A stretch of 64,000 bases of DNA from NCBI GenBank assembly GCA_963966185.1, contig CAWZYM010000308.1:669001-733000 (forward strand), read 5' to 3'. Below the pieces are notes generated by a model. The model did not search any database. It had not been told where the DNA came from and saw nothing but the letters and a program-made list of their open reading frames with translations. Shown piece by piece: positions 1 to 13,273 of this stretch (the stretch's first letter is position 1; each line of letters starts with the position of its first letter). Made by a program: the position numbers and the translations under genes. Origin of the DNA: Rhabditoides inermis. Lineage: Eukaryota; Nematoda; Chromadorea; Rhabditida; Rhabditidae.

Positions 1-94
1 AACTTACCAAGATTCTTTACACCAACTCTTGCATTCAAACATTTGCTGCAAGTTTCCTCAGGAATATAGTACCTAAAAACACAAAAAACACATA

Positions 95-369
95 AAAAAG
101 GTAAAGGTGAAGGTATCCCCCGATTCAAGAGATTCACTCTGCGGAGAGGGTCGAAGGAGGACCATGGCACTACACCATACCCCAACGATTTTCCAACGAA
201 GGTGTCTGGCCTATTTTCGGAATAATGCGCCCGTGGGTGGCCTACAATGCGGGTTACCTTCGCAGCAGACTGCTACCAATTTATCACCTTGGTACGGTCA
301 AGCGCCCGGGAGGGGGATCGAACCCCCGACCCACCGAGTATAGCGGACATCGCTAACCACTACACTACT
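95..369 (-). mobile_element. tRNA-derived SINE with target-site duplications
   Basis: On the minus strand this 275 bp element starts with a tRNA-like head: an A-box (TAGTGTAGTGG) and a canonical B-box (GGTTCGATCCC) about 37 bases apart. An unrelated body follows and ends in a T-rich tail. Perfect 11 bp direct repeats (AAAAACACATA) flank it at 84-94 and 370-380. The anticodon stem pairs at only three of five positions and the 5' acceptor strand does not match the 3' strand, so this is a SINE head and not a working tRNA. The corresponding sites in the sister repeat copies (near 5540 and 9595) lack the insert. Confidence 0.85.
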
Positions 370-380
370 AAAAACACATA

Positions 381-1378
381 CAACTATATTTTTAAAATAG
401 AAATTTAACTCACTAGACTAAAGTTGTGCCCTCCTTTCGCAGTAACGTTCCAAGTAAGAGTTTTCTAAAACATTACATTTCAAACTTTTTTTCAATGATT
501 CCATCTGGTTCGATTTCGCAAATATTCGTCCCTAAATAAACATCAATTTATTTCAATAAACTTAAACATACTTACCTTGCGCTTTTGTTGGCCATTGAAT
601 AATTGAATAGATCGATTCCAGAAACATATTTGAAAACATGCAGTCGCATCTCCCACGGGAGATCACTCCACTGAATATTAAAATGTACACAATCCAGTCA
701 GGTGACAGCAGCCGAAAAGGATTTGTTTACCATCACTCTCTTATCACACTTTCAATTATCTATGTAAATAATTATACATCAATAATAACAAAAAGTAGCA
801 TACCTCTGCCATATGGTGATTGGAGTGAGTGAGATGAATGAGTGCGAGTGGGTGGAGTGAGTGGCAGTAAGTAGGACGTCTGCCTAGGGCACGCCTTCTC
901 CTCACAACTCTCTCACTGCGAGGTCACCTCACGTACCTCGGTTGAGCACGCCATTACATAATCAATCGATTATATACGTGTAGTTGACTGTACGGAGATA
1001 GGGATTTTTCAGGTTACATCCGTGCAGTAATGGGATCTCATATATCCGCCTTTTAATCAAGATCCCTCCAGTTGCTTTCATCATCTCGCATGAGGGATAT
1101 GACCGAATCGGCATCAGCTAAGAAAGTGGACCGTCTCCAACTTGCGGGTATGCGATAGTTTGTAGTAAGGGTAGTGCTGGTTTGAAATGTCTTGTTCGTT
1201 CCGCCAACATTCACCGTCTTTTCTCTGTCCCTGTCCTCCGATCGGTGAAGACTATTCATCTTCGAGCGGTATTTCACGTTCAATCACAATATTTCGTTCC
1301 CAGACGATTGTCTATCTCTCAGTAATTTTGGATGCAATCAATCGCATTCTAGATTAAAATATACAAGGAGGTCTAACG
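381..1378. other. No gene recognised; left flank of the tandem array
   Basis: Bases 381-506 match the end of the ~4 kb units (near 5550-5655 and 9606-9712). From about 507 to 1378 the sequence is private to this side: in the other two units the flanking words are joined directly. A 76-codon open stretch on the minus strand (1053-1283) has no recognisable domain and is not called as a gene. Confidence 0.5.
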
Positions 1379-1616
1379 AATCAAGATCAATTTGATTCCA
1401 ATAAAATTTTATTAAGTCCTCTCAAACATCAGACAACAAACATAAAACATCTATACAACAAAACCACGACAAAGATGCAGCGAACAATCTTTACATGCAC
1501 CAGACTCGGTCAGTTATTACTATACTACACAGTGGACTGCACACACAAACACAGAAGTACAGTCTGTCTCTTGTGCAACTGGCGGAGGAAGTGGGGGAGG
1601 AGAGGGGCTGACTGGG

Positions 1617-3269
1617 CTACTGTCGCGCGGCCCTCTCTGCCGCCCGCTTGGCCAGCTGGTGCCTGTCCCAGTACTCCTTGTTCCTCTCCTCCTCCCTCAT
1701 CGACAACACATGGCGAGACGCCGACGCAGCCATGCAGTCAAGGCCACTCTCAAATACACATGCTGAACAATCACAACGGACACAACAACTAGTGATAGAG
1801 TTATTGATTGATTATTGATCGATTTTGAGAAGCACAATCTCACCGGCTGCAGCGTCTCGTTCTCGATGTCTCCTATGGAGGGCAGCCAGCCGTTGACAGA
1901 CAGGTGCGCGACCAGACTGCGGAACGGACACCTAATCAATAAATCGATCAATACATCAGACATCAATCGATAAGTCAATCTAATCAATCGATACCCACTC
2001 ACAGGTCGGGGTGTGGGTTGACGCCGAGTCGCTGGATGGCCACACAGCTGAACCACACAATCGGATGCCCGACTGAAACAAAAACAGGTGTAAACAACAC
2101 AACACACGTTCTCAATAATATTCTACAAGCGTCTACTTGTAAGCTTCTGTATCAAAAGTGAAGAGATAATATTAATAATAATAATGATAATAATAATAAT
2201 AATAGTTTATCATCCATATTGTATCAATCATCCCACAACACAAACATCCTAGTACCGGTTAAGAACAAAGGGTAGTTTGGCAGAGTGATGACTGCGACAG
2301 AACCCTTTTGACACCCAAACGTGTATAGAAAAGGTCTGTCAATCTTAGAAACAGATACAAGAACTTCTGAAGTTAGTAGAGAAAAAAAGCCAACTACGTC
2401 AGGACACTTCGTCGCCAGAGAGCAATAGAATTACATACGAGTGGGGTCATCTACAGTGAAACGTGAGCGGTTGTGTGTGAAAAATGACATAAGTTTGTTT
2501 CTGAAGTCAATCTTTTTGAATTGGCATACTGTGGAAGCATCGAGGATGTTCCAGTATTTTGTAACTCGATATGTAATAAAACTCTGACCAAGGGTGGTTC
2601 GCGACGCACATGTGATTTTTAAACCATTTGAACGCAGCGAAGCAGATCTAGCATTCGGCAAAACAAGAAGAAATGGATTTTCTGCTTTTATATGACCATA
2701 AATAAATCTATGGACGATTCTCAAGTCTGACAACACTCTACGAGTCCACAGTGTCTCAAGGGATAACTTTTGTAGTCCGCATATGATAGTTTAGGAGCAA
2801 GTAGTTTCGTGAACGATCTTTGCACAGCTTCAAGTTTATTACTCTGGGTAACATTGAGGGCTAAGAGAACCTCACTACCGTATTCGAGAACAGAACGAAC
2901 CTTATACTTGTAAAAAATTCATAAACAGAGACTCGTTGTGGTGGAAAGCCATTCGTAAAACACAATTCTAGACGATGATTTTTGTAGTGTTCGTTTTATA
3001 TGCTCGCCAGGATTGAGGTCTTGTGTGAGTTGTATTGTGAACGAATTGTATTGTGAATTTCAAAAAAAGAAAAGAAAAGAAAAGAAGAAACATCGTTGAA
3101 TACTTTCTTCACATTTGACTCATTTGACAGTGACATGATGTGGTTGTTATCATATAATCACATCAGCCATCTCTCACATTGGTTGTAGGCCAGGACGAGG
3201 TGAGTGCGGGCGTGCGTGGCGATCCGAATGAGAAGCCACTTGTCTACACGGGAGAAGAAGCTGCAAGAA

Positions 3270-3310
<41 letters not shown>

Positions 3311-3913
3311 TCTCTATTCCCTCCCTTTCTTTCTCTCTCTCCCCACCTAACTGCCGTCTCCCCCTCCCTCCTCCCTGTCCACTGCTTCTCCTCGAATATG
3401 TGGATGGAGACGGGCGGATGGGCGATGCACCAGAACGCGTTCGCTACTCGAGGAACACACACTGGCGCCGCTGTGACACACATACAACATGTAACTACCG
3501 TAACCCGTCACACCCACAACGAGCATCGAAATGTATGACACGTACATGTTTGATTGACTTTGAAAGTGTAATGGAGGAGTTTCAGCAAACACTGCAAGTT
3601 CTGCCCCTCCACAGTCGACGAAGACATGACCTGCGGAAGGAGATTAGCAATCAGAGAAATACATATGATGAACCTTTGTCCCAAGAAAAGATCAATAAAT
3701 TGCTGTCACCTTTCCACGCAGCCACGGCGGAGTCACACCGAGAGTGTTGAGACGATACATCAAGTTGTGATACCTAGAATAGAGAGCGAGTCTCTCTCTC
3801 TCTCTCTCTTCTCTCGCCCACCTATTTCCATAGTTGTTGTCGGTTCCGTGCACAACTACATAAGGAATACCCGAAAAGTACACCATCTCACCGCGGTTGT
3901 GATCCTGTCGAGT
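1617..3913 (-). pseudogene. Duplicated 3' exons of the 9952-15582 gene, copy A
   Basis: These are the same eight downstream exons, with the same splice sites and stop codon, as the 3' half of the gene ending at 9952. The 5' exons are absent: upstream of 3913 on the minus strand lies the hexamer array and then spacer. The copy therefore cannot make the full protein unless transcripts read through from the main gene. Coding sequence is intact, with only a few differences from the other copies, so the duplication is recent. It could serve as an alternative 3' end reached by long-range splicing, but nothing in the sequence proves that. Confidence 0.75.
2166..3060 (-). mobile_element. 5'-truncated LINE 3' end (unit A)
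   Basis: On the minus strand the reading frame near 2431-2736 resembles the C-terminal tail of a non-LTR reverse transcriptase ORF, and more upstream RT-tail sequence can be read in broken frames. The 3' end (low coordinates) runs into a TTA/ATT-rich microsatellite tail. It is clearly homologous to the longer remnant at 53690-54960. It lies inside an intron of the duplicated gene tail and was copied with it. The LINE clade cannot be fixed from this fragment. Confidence 0.7.
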
Positions 3914-3928
3914 CTGGAACAAGTAGAT

Positions 3929-4615
<687 letters not shown>

Positions 4616-4733
4616 GCTATTCGAAAAAAAAAAACCTCGCCACGTGAATACACTGAAAAAAATACATATTTCATTAAGATACAAAAAACATGTTCTCATC
4701 ACCTGAAAACTTCTTTGTTGAGGCTCGCGAGGT

Positions 4734-4942
4734 CACGGTCCGGATAGTTGCACAGTCGAGAGCGGTAAGGCCCACGACCGCGCCGCATACACGCGACGCT
4801 ATGCTCTTTTGCGAATTTGCCAGCAAGCGGTTGAGCGCGATAGTTTCTCGCTTGAAATCGCTACGCGCTCATTCACTCGCGGGGCAGCCTGCGCGCCAGC
4901 CGCTCTCTCTGTGAGGCGCGCTGTGCAACTATCCGGGCCGTG
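4734..4942. mobile_element. Small MITE, 209 bp, 5 bp target duplication (unit A)
   Basis: Terminal inverted repeats of about 22 bp with one mismatch run inward from CACGGTCCGG at the left and end CCGGGCCGTG at the right. GAGGT flanks both sides (4729-4733 and 4943-4947). No coding capacity. A 5 bp duplication with termini starting CAC is compatible with a Transib-like non-autonomous element, but the superfamily is an inference. The interior contains a 46 bp segment also found at 25531-25576. Confidence 0.75.
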
Positions 4943-5655
4943 GAGGTAGTTCTTTGAAAACACTGCCATTACTTGCGAGACAGCGAATCGAATCAGAATA
5001 TGTCTGCAAGTATGTGATATAATCATGATTGTTCACTTTGATGTTTCACCACATGAAATGAGTGAATACACCCATAGGGTGCCTTGTGTCCATCCACCCA
5101 CACTCCCATGGGACAAATGCGATTGATGATACCCCAAAGGGAGACCATCTAAACATATATAACTGACGGAATCAGAAAACCTTCAAAGAATTCCTTTCAC
5201 CTCATTTTCAGTTGGCATATTATTTCGTCTCATACCCGCTGTCCAATTCTTCACAACGAACTCTCGAGTCGAAATGTTGTAATCAATGTCTTTCATAAAT
5301 GTTTGAATAATGTAATTAATAGTGAATGCTTTGAAATTCTAAAATGTAGAACAATGCATTATATTTTTCCAAAAATTCACCACTTTACCATATTTGCATG
5401 TACTGTTTCAGGACGCCGATAGTGAAGAAAGAGTAGAAAATGGCGTACAGCCAAAACAAGAGGGGGAGAAAGTTTGCTTCCATCGGAACCAAAGCATCCA
5501 CTTAATCAAATTGCAAGTTTCCCCAGGAATATAGTACCTGAAACCCCATACAGAAATTTAACTCACTAGACTAAAGTTGTGCTTTCCTTTCGCAGTAACG
5601 TTCCAAGTAAGAATTTTCCAACACATTACATTACAAACATTTTTTTCAATGATTC
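4943..5655. other. Spacer part of unit A, no gene seen
   Basis: AT-rich sequence that is also present in unit B (from about 8999 to 9712). No convincing coding frame, RNA gene or inverted repeat was found in it. Confidence 0.5.
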
Positions 5656-5895
5656 CAATCAAGATCAATTTGACTCAAATAAAATTTTATTAAGTCCTCT
5701 CAAACATCAGACAACAAACATAAAACATCTATACAACAAAAACCACGACAAAGATGCAGCGAACAATCTTTACATGCACCAGACTCGGTCAGTTATTACT
5801 ATACTACACAGTGGACTGCACACACAAACACAGAAGCACAGTCTGTCTCTTGTGCAACTGGCGGAGGAAGTGAGGGAGGAGAGGGGCTGACTGGG

Positions 5896-7548
5896 CTACT
5901 GTCGCGCGGCCCTCTCTGCCGCCCGCTTGGCCAGCTGGTGCCTGTCCCAGTACTCCTTGTTCCTCTCCTCTTCCCTCATCGACAACACATGGCGAGACGC
6001 CGACGCAGCCATGCAGTCAAGGCCACTCTCAAATACACATGCTGAACAATCACAACGGACACAACAACTAGTGATAGAGTTATTGATTGATTATTGATCG
6101 ATTTTGAGAAGCACAATCTCACCGGCTGCAGCGTCTCGTTCTCGATGTCTCCTATGGAGGGCAGCCAGCCGTTGACAGACAGGTGCGCGACCAGACTGCG
6201 GAACGGACACCTAATCAATAAATCGATCAATACATCAGACATCAATCGATAAGTCAATCTAATCAATCGATACCCACTCACAGGTCGGGGTGTGGGTTGA
6301 CGCCGAGTCGCTGGATGGCCACACAGCTGAACCACACCATCGGATGCCCGACTGAAACAAAAACAGGTGTAAACAACACAACACACGTTCTCAATAATAT
6401 TCTACAAGCGTCTACTTGTAAGCTTCTGTATCAAAAGTGAAGAGATAATATTAATAATAATAATGATAATAATAATAATAATAGTTTATCATCCATATTG
6501 TATCAATCATCCCACAACACAAACATCCTAGTACCGGTTAAGAACAAAGGGTAGTTTGGCAGAGTGATGACTGCGACAGAACCCTTTTGACACCCAAACG
6601 TGTATAGAAAAGGTCTGTCAATCTTAGAAACAGATACAAGAACTTCTGAAGTTAGTAGAGAAAAAAAGCCAACTACGTCAGGACACTTCGTCGCCAGAGA
6701 GCAATAGAATTACATACGAGTGGGGTCATCTACAGTGAAACGTGAGCGGTTGTGTGTGAAAAATGACATAAGTTTGTTTCTGAAGTCAATCTTTTTGAAT
6801 TGGCATACTGTGGAAGCATCGAGGATGTTCCAGTATTTTGTAACTCGATATGTAATAAAACTCTGACCAAGGGTGGTTCGCGACGCACATGTGATTTTTA
6901 AACCATTTGAACGCAGCGAAGCAGATCTAGCATTCGGCAAAACAAGAAGAAATGGATTTTCTGCTTTTATATGACCATAAATAAATCTATGGACGATTCT
7001 CAAGTCTGACAACACTCTACGAGTCCACAGTGTCTCAAGGGATAACTTTTGTAGTCCGCATATGATAGTTTAGGAGCAAGTAGTTTCGTGAACGATCTTT
7101 GCACAGCTTCAAGTTTATTACTCTGGGTAACATTGAGGGCTAAGAGAACCTCACTACCGTATTCGAGAACAGAACGAACCTTATACTTGTAAAAAATTCA
7201 TAAACAGAGACTCGTTGTGGTGGAAAGCCATTCGTAAAACACAATTCTAGACGATGATTTTTGTAGTGTTCGTTTTATATGCTCGCCAGGATTGAGGTCT
7301 TGTGTGAGTTGTATTGTGAACGAATTGTATTGTGAATTTCAAAAAAAGAAAAGAAAAGAAAAGAAGAAACATCGTTGAATACTTTCTTCACATTTGACTC
7401 ATTTGACAGTGACATGATGTGGTTGTTATCATATAATCACATCAGCCATCTCTCACATTGGTTGTAGGCCAGGACGAGGTGAGTGCGGGCGTGCGTGGCG
7501 ATCCGAATGAGAAGCCACTTGTCTACACGGGAGAAGAAGCTGCAAGAA

Positions 7549-7589
<41 letters not shown>

Positions 7590-8192
7590 TCTCTATTCCC
7601 TCCCTTTCTTTCTCTCTCTCCCCACCTAACTGCCGTCTCCCCCTCCCTCCTCCCTGTCCACTGCTTCTCCTCGAATATGTGGATGGAGACGGGCGGATGG
7701 GCGATGCACCAGAACGCGTTCGCTACTCGAGGAACACACACTGGCGCCGCTGTGACACACATACAACATGTAACTACCGTAACCCGTCACACCCACAACG
7801 AGCATCGAAATGTATGACACGTACATGTTTGATTGACTTTGAAAGTGTAATGGAGGAGTTTCAGCAAACACTGCAAGTTCTGCCCCTCCACAGTCGACGA
7901 AGACATGACCTGCGGAAGGAGATTAGCAATCAGAGAAATACATATGATGAACCTTTGTCCCAAGAAAAGATCAATAAATTGCTGTCACCTTTCCACGCAG
8001 CCACGGCGGAGTCACACCGAGAGTGTTGAGACGATACATCAAGTTGTGATACCTAGAATAGAGAGCGAGTCTCTCTCTCTCTCTCTCTTCTCTCGCCCAC
8101 CTATTTCCATAGTTGTTGTCGGTTCCGTGCACAACTACATAAGGAATACCCGAAAAGTACACCATCTCACCGCGGTTGTGATCCTGTCGAGT
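5896..8192 (-). pseudogene. Duplicated 3' exons of the 9952-15582 gene, copy B
   Basis: A second orphan copy of the 3' exons, with intact frame and splice sites and the stop at 5896-5898. As in copy A there is no promoter-proximal half: the minus-strand sequence upstream is the hexamer array (8209-8671) and spacer. It is nearly identical to the exons of the complete gene. Confidence 0.75.
6445..7339 (-). mobile_element. 5'-truncated LINE 3' end (unit B)
   Basis: Copy of the LINE fragment described for unit A, duplicated with the surrounding unit and not an independent insertion, since position and flanks are the same. Confidence 0.7.
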
Positions 8193-8207
8193 CTGGAACA
8201 AGTAGAT

Positions 8208-8672
<465 letters not shown>

Positions 8673-8789
8673 GCTATTCGAAAAAAAAAACCTCGCCACG
8701 TGAATACACTGAAAAAAATACATATTTCATTAAGATACAAAAAACATGTTCTCATCACCTGAAAACTTCTTTGTTGAGGCTCGCGAGGT

Positions 8790-8998
8790 CACGGTCCGGA
8801 TAGTTGCACAGTCGAGAGCGGTAAGGCCCACGACCGCGCCGCATACACGCGACGCTATGCTCTTTTGCGAATTTGCCAGCAAGCGGTTGAGCGCGATAGT
8901 TTCTCGCTTGAAATCGCTACGCGCTCATTCACTCGCGGGGCAGCCTGCGCGCCAGCCGCTCTCTCTGTGAGGCGCGCTGTGCAACTATCCGGGCCGTG
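8790..8998. mobile_element. Small MITE, 209 bp (unit B copy)
   Basis: Same element, termini and GAGGT flanks as 4734-4942, carried along by the segmental duplication. Confidence 0.75.
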
Positions 8999-9951
8999 GA
9001 GGTAGTTCTTTGAAAACACTGCCATTACTTGCGAGACAGCGAATCGAATCAGAATATGTCTGCAAGTATGTGATATAATCATGATTGTTCACTTTGATGT
9101 TTCACCACATGAAATGAGTGAATACACCCATAGGGTGCCTTGTGTCCATCCACCCACACTCCCATGGGACAAATGCGATTGATGATACCCCAAAGGGAGA
9201 CCATCTAAACATATATAACTGACGGAATCAGAAAACCTTCAAAGAATTCCTTTCACCTCATTTTCAGTTGGCATATTATTTCGTCTCATACCCGCTGTCC
9301 AATTCTTCACAACGAACTCTCGAGTCGAAATGTTGTAATCAATGTCTTTCATAAATGTTTGAATAATGTAATTAATAGTGAATGCTTTGAAATTCTAAAA
9401 TGTAGAACAATGCATTATATTTTTCCAAAAATTCACCACTTTACCATATTTGCATGTACTGTTTCAGGACGCCGATAGTGAAGAAAGAGTAGAAAATGGC
9501 GTACAGCCAAAACAAGAGGGGGAGAAAGTTTGCTTCCATCGGAACCAAAGCATCCACTTAATCAAATTGCAAGTTTCCCCAGGAATATAGTACCTGAAAC
9601 CCCATACAGAAATTTAACTCACTAGACTAAAGTTGTGCTTTCCTTTCGCAGTAACGTTCCAAGTAAGAATTTTCCAACACATTACATTACAAACATTTTT
9701 TTCAATGATTCCAATCAAGATCAATTTGACTCAAATAAAATTTTATTAAGTCCTCTCAAACATCAGACAACAAACATAAAACATCTATACAACAAAAACC
9801 ACGACAAAGATGCAGCGAACAATCTTTACATGCACCAGACTCGGTCAGTTATTACTATACTACACAGTGGACTGCACACACAAACACAGAAGCACAGTCT
9901 GTCTCTTGTGCAACTGGCGGAGGAAGTGAGGGAGGAGAGGGGCTGACTGGG

Positions 9952-11604
9952 CTACTGTCGCGCGGCCCTCTCTGCCGCCCGCTTGGCCAGCTGGTGCCTG
10001 TCCCAGTACTCCTTGTTCCTCTCCTCTTCCCTCATCGACAACACATGGCGAGACGCCGACGCAGCCATGCAGTCAAGGCCACTCTCAAATACACATGCTG
10101 AACAATCACAACGGACACAACAACTAGTGATAGAGTTATTGATTGATTATTGATCGATTTTGAGAAGCACAATCTCACCGGCTGCAGCGTCTCGTTCTCG
10201 ATGTCTCCTATGGAGGGCAGCCAGCCGTTGACAGACAGGTGCGCGACCAGACTGCGGAACGGACACCTAATCAATAAATCGATCAATACATCAGACATCA
10301 ATCGATAAGTCAATCTAATCAATCGATACCCACTCACAGGTCGGGGTGTGGGTTGACGCCGAGTCGCTGGATGGCCACACAGCTGAACCACACCATCGGA
10401 TGCCCGACTGAAACAAAAACAGGTGTAAACAACACAACACACGTTCTCAATAATATTCTACAAGCGTCTACTTGTAAGCTTCTGTATCAAAAGTGAAGAG
10501 ATAATATTAATAATAATAATGATAATAATAATAATAATAGTTTATTATCCATATTGTATCAATCATCCCACAACACAAACATCCTAGTACCGGTTAAGAA
10601 CAAAGGGTAGTTTGGCAGAGTGATGACTGCGACAGAACCCTTTTGACACCCAAACGTGTATAGAAAAGGTCTGTCAATCTTAGAAACAGATACAAGAACT
10701 TCTGAAGTTAGTAGAGAAAAAAAGCCAACTACGTCAGGACACTTCGTCGCCAGAGAGCAATAGAATTACATACGAGTGGGGTCATCTACAGTGAAACGTG
10801 AGCGGTTGTGTGTGAAAAATGACATAAGTTTGTTTCTGAAGTCAATCTTTTTGAATTGGCATACTGTGGAAGCATCGAGGATGTTCCAGTATTTTGTAAC
10901 TCGATATGTAATAAAACTCTGACCAAGGGTGGTTCGCGACGCACATGTGATTTTTAAACCATTTGAACGCAGCGAAGCAGATCTAGCATTCGGCAAAACA
11001 AGAAGAAATGGATTTTCTGCTTTTATATGACCATAAATAAATCTATGGACGATTCTCAAGTCTGACAACACTCTACGAGTCCACAGTGTCTCAAGGGGTA
11101 ACTTTTGTAGTCCGCATATGATAGTTTAGGAGCAAGTAGTTTCGTGAACGATCTTTGCACAGCTTCAAGTTTATTACTCTGGGTAACATTGAGGGCTAAG
11201 AGAACCTCACTACCGTATTCGAGAACAGAACGAACCTTATACTTGTAAAAAATTCATAAACAGAGACTCGTTGTGGTGGAAAGCCATTCGTAAAACACAA
11301 TTCTAGACGATGATTTTTGTAGTGTTCGTTTTATATGCTCGCCAGGATTGAGGTCTTGTGTGAGTTGTATTGTGAACGAATTGTATTGTGAATTTCAAAA
11401 AAAGAAAAGAAAAGAAAAGAAGAAACATCGTTGAATACTTTCTTCACATTTGACTCATTTGACAGTGACATGATGTGGTTGTTATCATATAATCACATCA
11501 GCCATCTCTCACATTGGTTGTAGGCCAGGACGAGGTGAGTGCGGGCGTGCGTGGCGATCCGAATGAGAAGCCACTTGTCTACACGGGAGAAGAAGCTGCA
11601 AGAA

Positions 11605-11645
<41 letters not shown>

Positions 11646-13235
11646 TCTCTATTCCCTCCCTTTCTTTCTCTCTCTCCCCACCTAACTGCCGTCTCCCCCT
11701 CCCTCCTCCCTGTCCACTGCTTCTCCTCGAATATGTGGATGGAGACGGGCGGATGGGCGATGCACCAGAACGCGTTCGCTACTCGAGGAACACACACTGG
11801 CGCCGCTGTGACACACATACAACATGTAACTACCGTAACCCGTCACACCCACAACGAGCATCGAAATGTATGACACGTACATGTTTGATTGACTTTGAAA
11901 GTGTAATGGAGGAGTTTCAGCAAACACTGCAAGTTCTGCCCCTCCACAGTCGACGAAGACATGACCTGCGGAAGGAGATTAGCAATCAGAGAAATACATA
12001 TGATGAACCTTTGTCCCAAGAAAAGATCAATAAATTGCTGTCACCTTTCCACGCAGCCACGGCGGAGTCACACCGAGAGTGTTGAGACGATACATCAAGT
12101 TGTGATACCTAGAATAGAGAGCGAGTCTCTCTCTCTCTCTCTCTTCTCTCGCCCACCTATTTCCATAGTTGTTGTCGGTTCCGTGCACAACTACATAAGG
12201 AATACCCGAAAAGTACACCATCTCACCGCGGTTGTGATCCTGTCGAGTCTGGAACAAGTAGATTGGAGAAGGAGAAGGAGAAGGAGAAGGAGAAGGAGAA
12301 GGAGAAGGAGAAGGAGAAGGAGAAGGAGAAGGAGAAGGAGAAGGAGAAGGAGAAGGAGAAGGAGAAGGAGAAGCTCACCAGGAGATTCCACTCCATGAGA
12401 TCTGCAACAGCCTGTGCGCAGCTGTGGTGCAGTTCCTCCCCCTTCAGCTCACTGATTCGCAATGATACGACGGGGACGGGACGGGGCGGATCACTCTGTA
12501 GACGACATACCACTCCAACCCCATCCACTCGTGTCTCACCGGCTGCGTGACTTGGGCGTGTCTCAGATGACTCTCTTCCGGGGTCTGCTCCCCCTCCCTC
12601 TCTCCCTCCTCCTCTTCCACTGTCACCACCTGCACACTCTCCTTCACCGCCTGCTTGTTCACAGCAGTCTGTCCTTCACCGCTCGCCCTCCACTGTTCCT
12701 CAGCATTGCGCGCAATCGCCTCCAAAATCTCACACGACGCTCTGCAATTGGATTTATTCCTTCTCACCAGCCATGCTCACCTCTTCTTTTCTCGCATGAT
12801 GGACACGGACTGTCGTGCCAGGACCTCCTTCTCGGTGGGGGCGGGGGCGTTCGATCGCCACACCCGACGCCCATACGAGTCACGCACACGGAAGGAGAGC
12901 GAGAACTGAACACGGCCATGGAAACATGCAAAAACAACCAATTCCAAACTTGTACTTGCCTCGCTATTGACCCCGCGTGGCACAGTGACTGTTGACGTGT
13001 TCCAGTGCTGGGAGAGGAAGGCGCGCACTCGCTCCCTCACACAATTTACGCCACCACACTTCATGCGACTGGCCACTGAACAAGAATAAAAAATAACATC
13101 AACAGTGTGATTGTGTGGTGGAAAAAAATAAACGTGACTCTCACTGTTCTCGAGATAATAGACAGTGAGCAGCGGGACGATTTTGTCGACAACTTCGACA
13201 ATGGCGGCGCGCCATGCATGACCGTGCTGAAATGG

Positions 13236-13273
<38 letters not shown>

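Larger units (their letters stand above)
9713..12378. repeat. Tandem unit C (partial, continuous with the intact gene)
   Basis: The third copy has the 3' exons, the LINE fragment and a short hexamer array, then breaks at 12375 into single-copy exon and intron sequence of the minus-strand gene. This is therefore the ancestral context; units A and B are extra copies of the gene tail plus about 1 kb of sequence not next to it here. Confidence 0.85.

Noticed and set aside
303..366. Functional tRNA gene
   Set aside because: Boxes are present, but the anticodon stem is broken and the acceptor strands do not pair. The sequence is the head of a SINE with target duplications.
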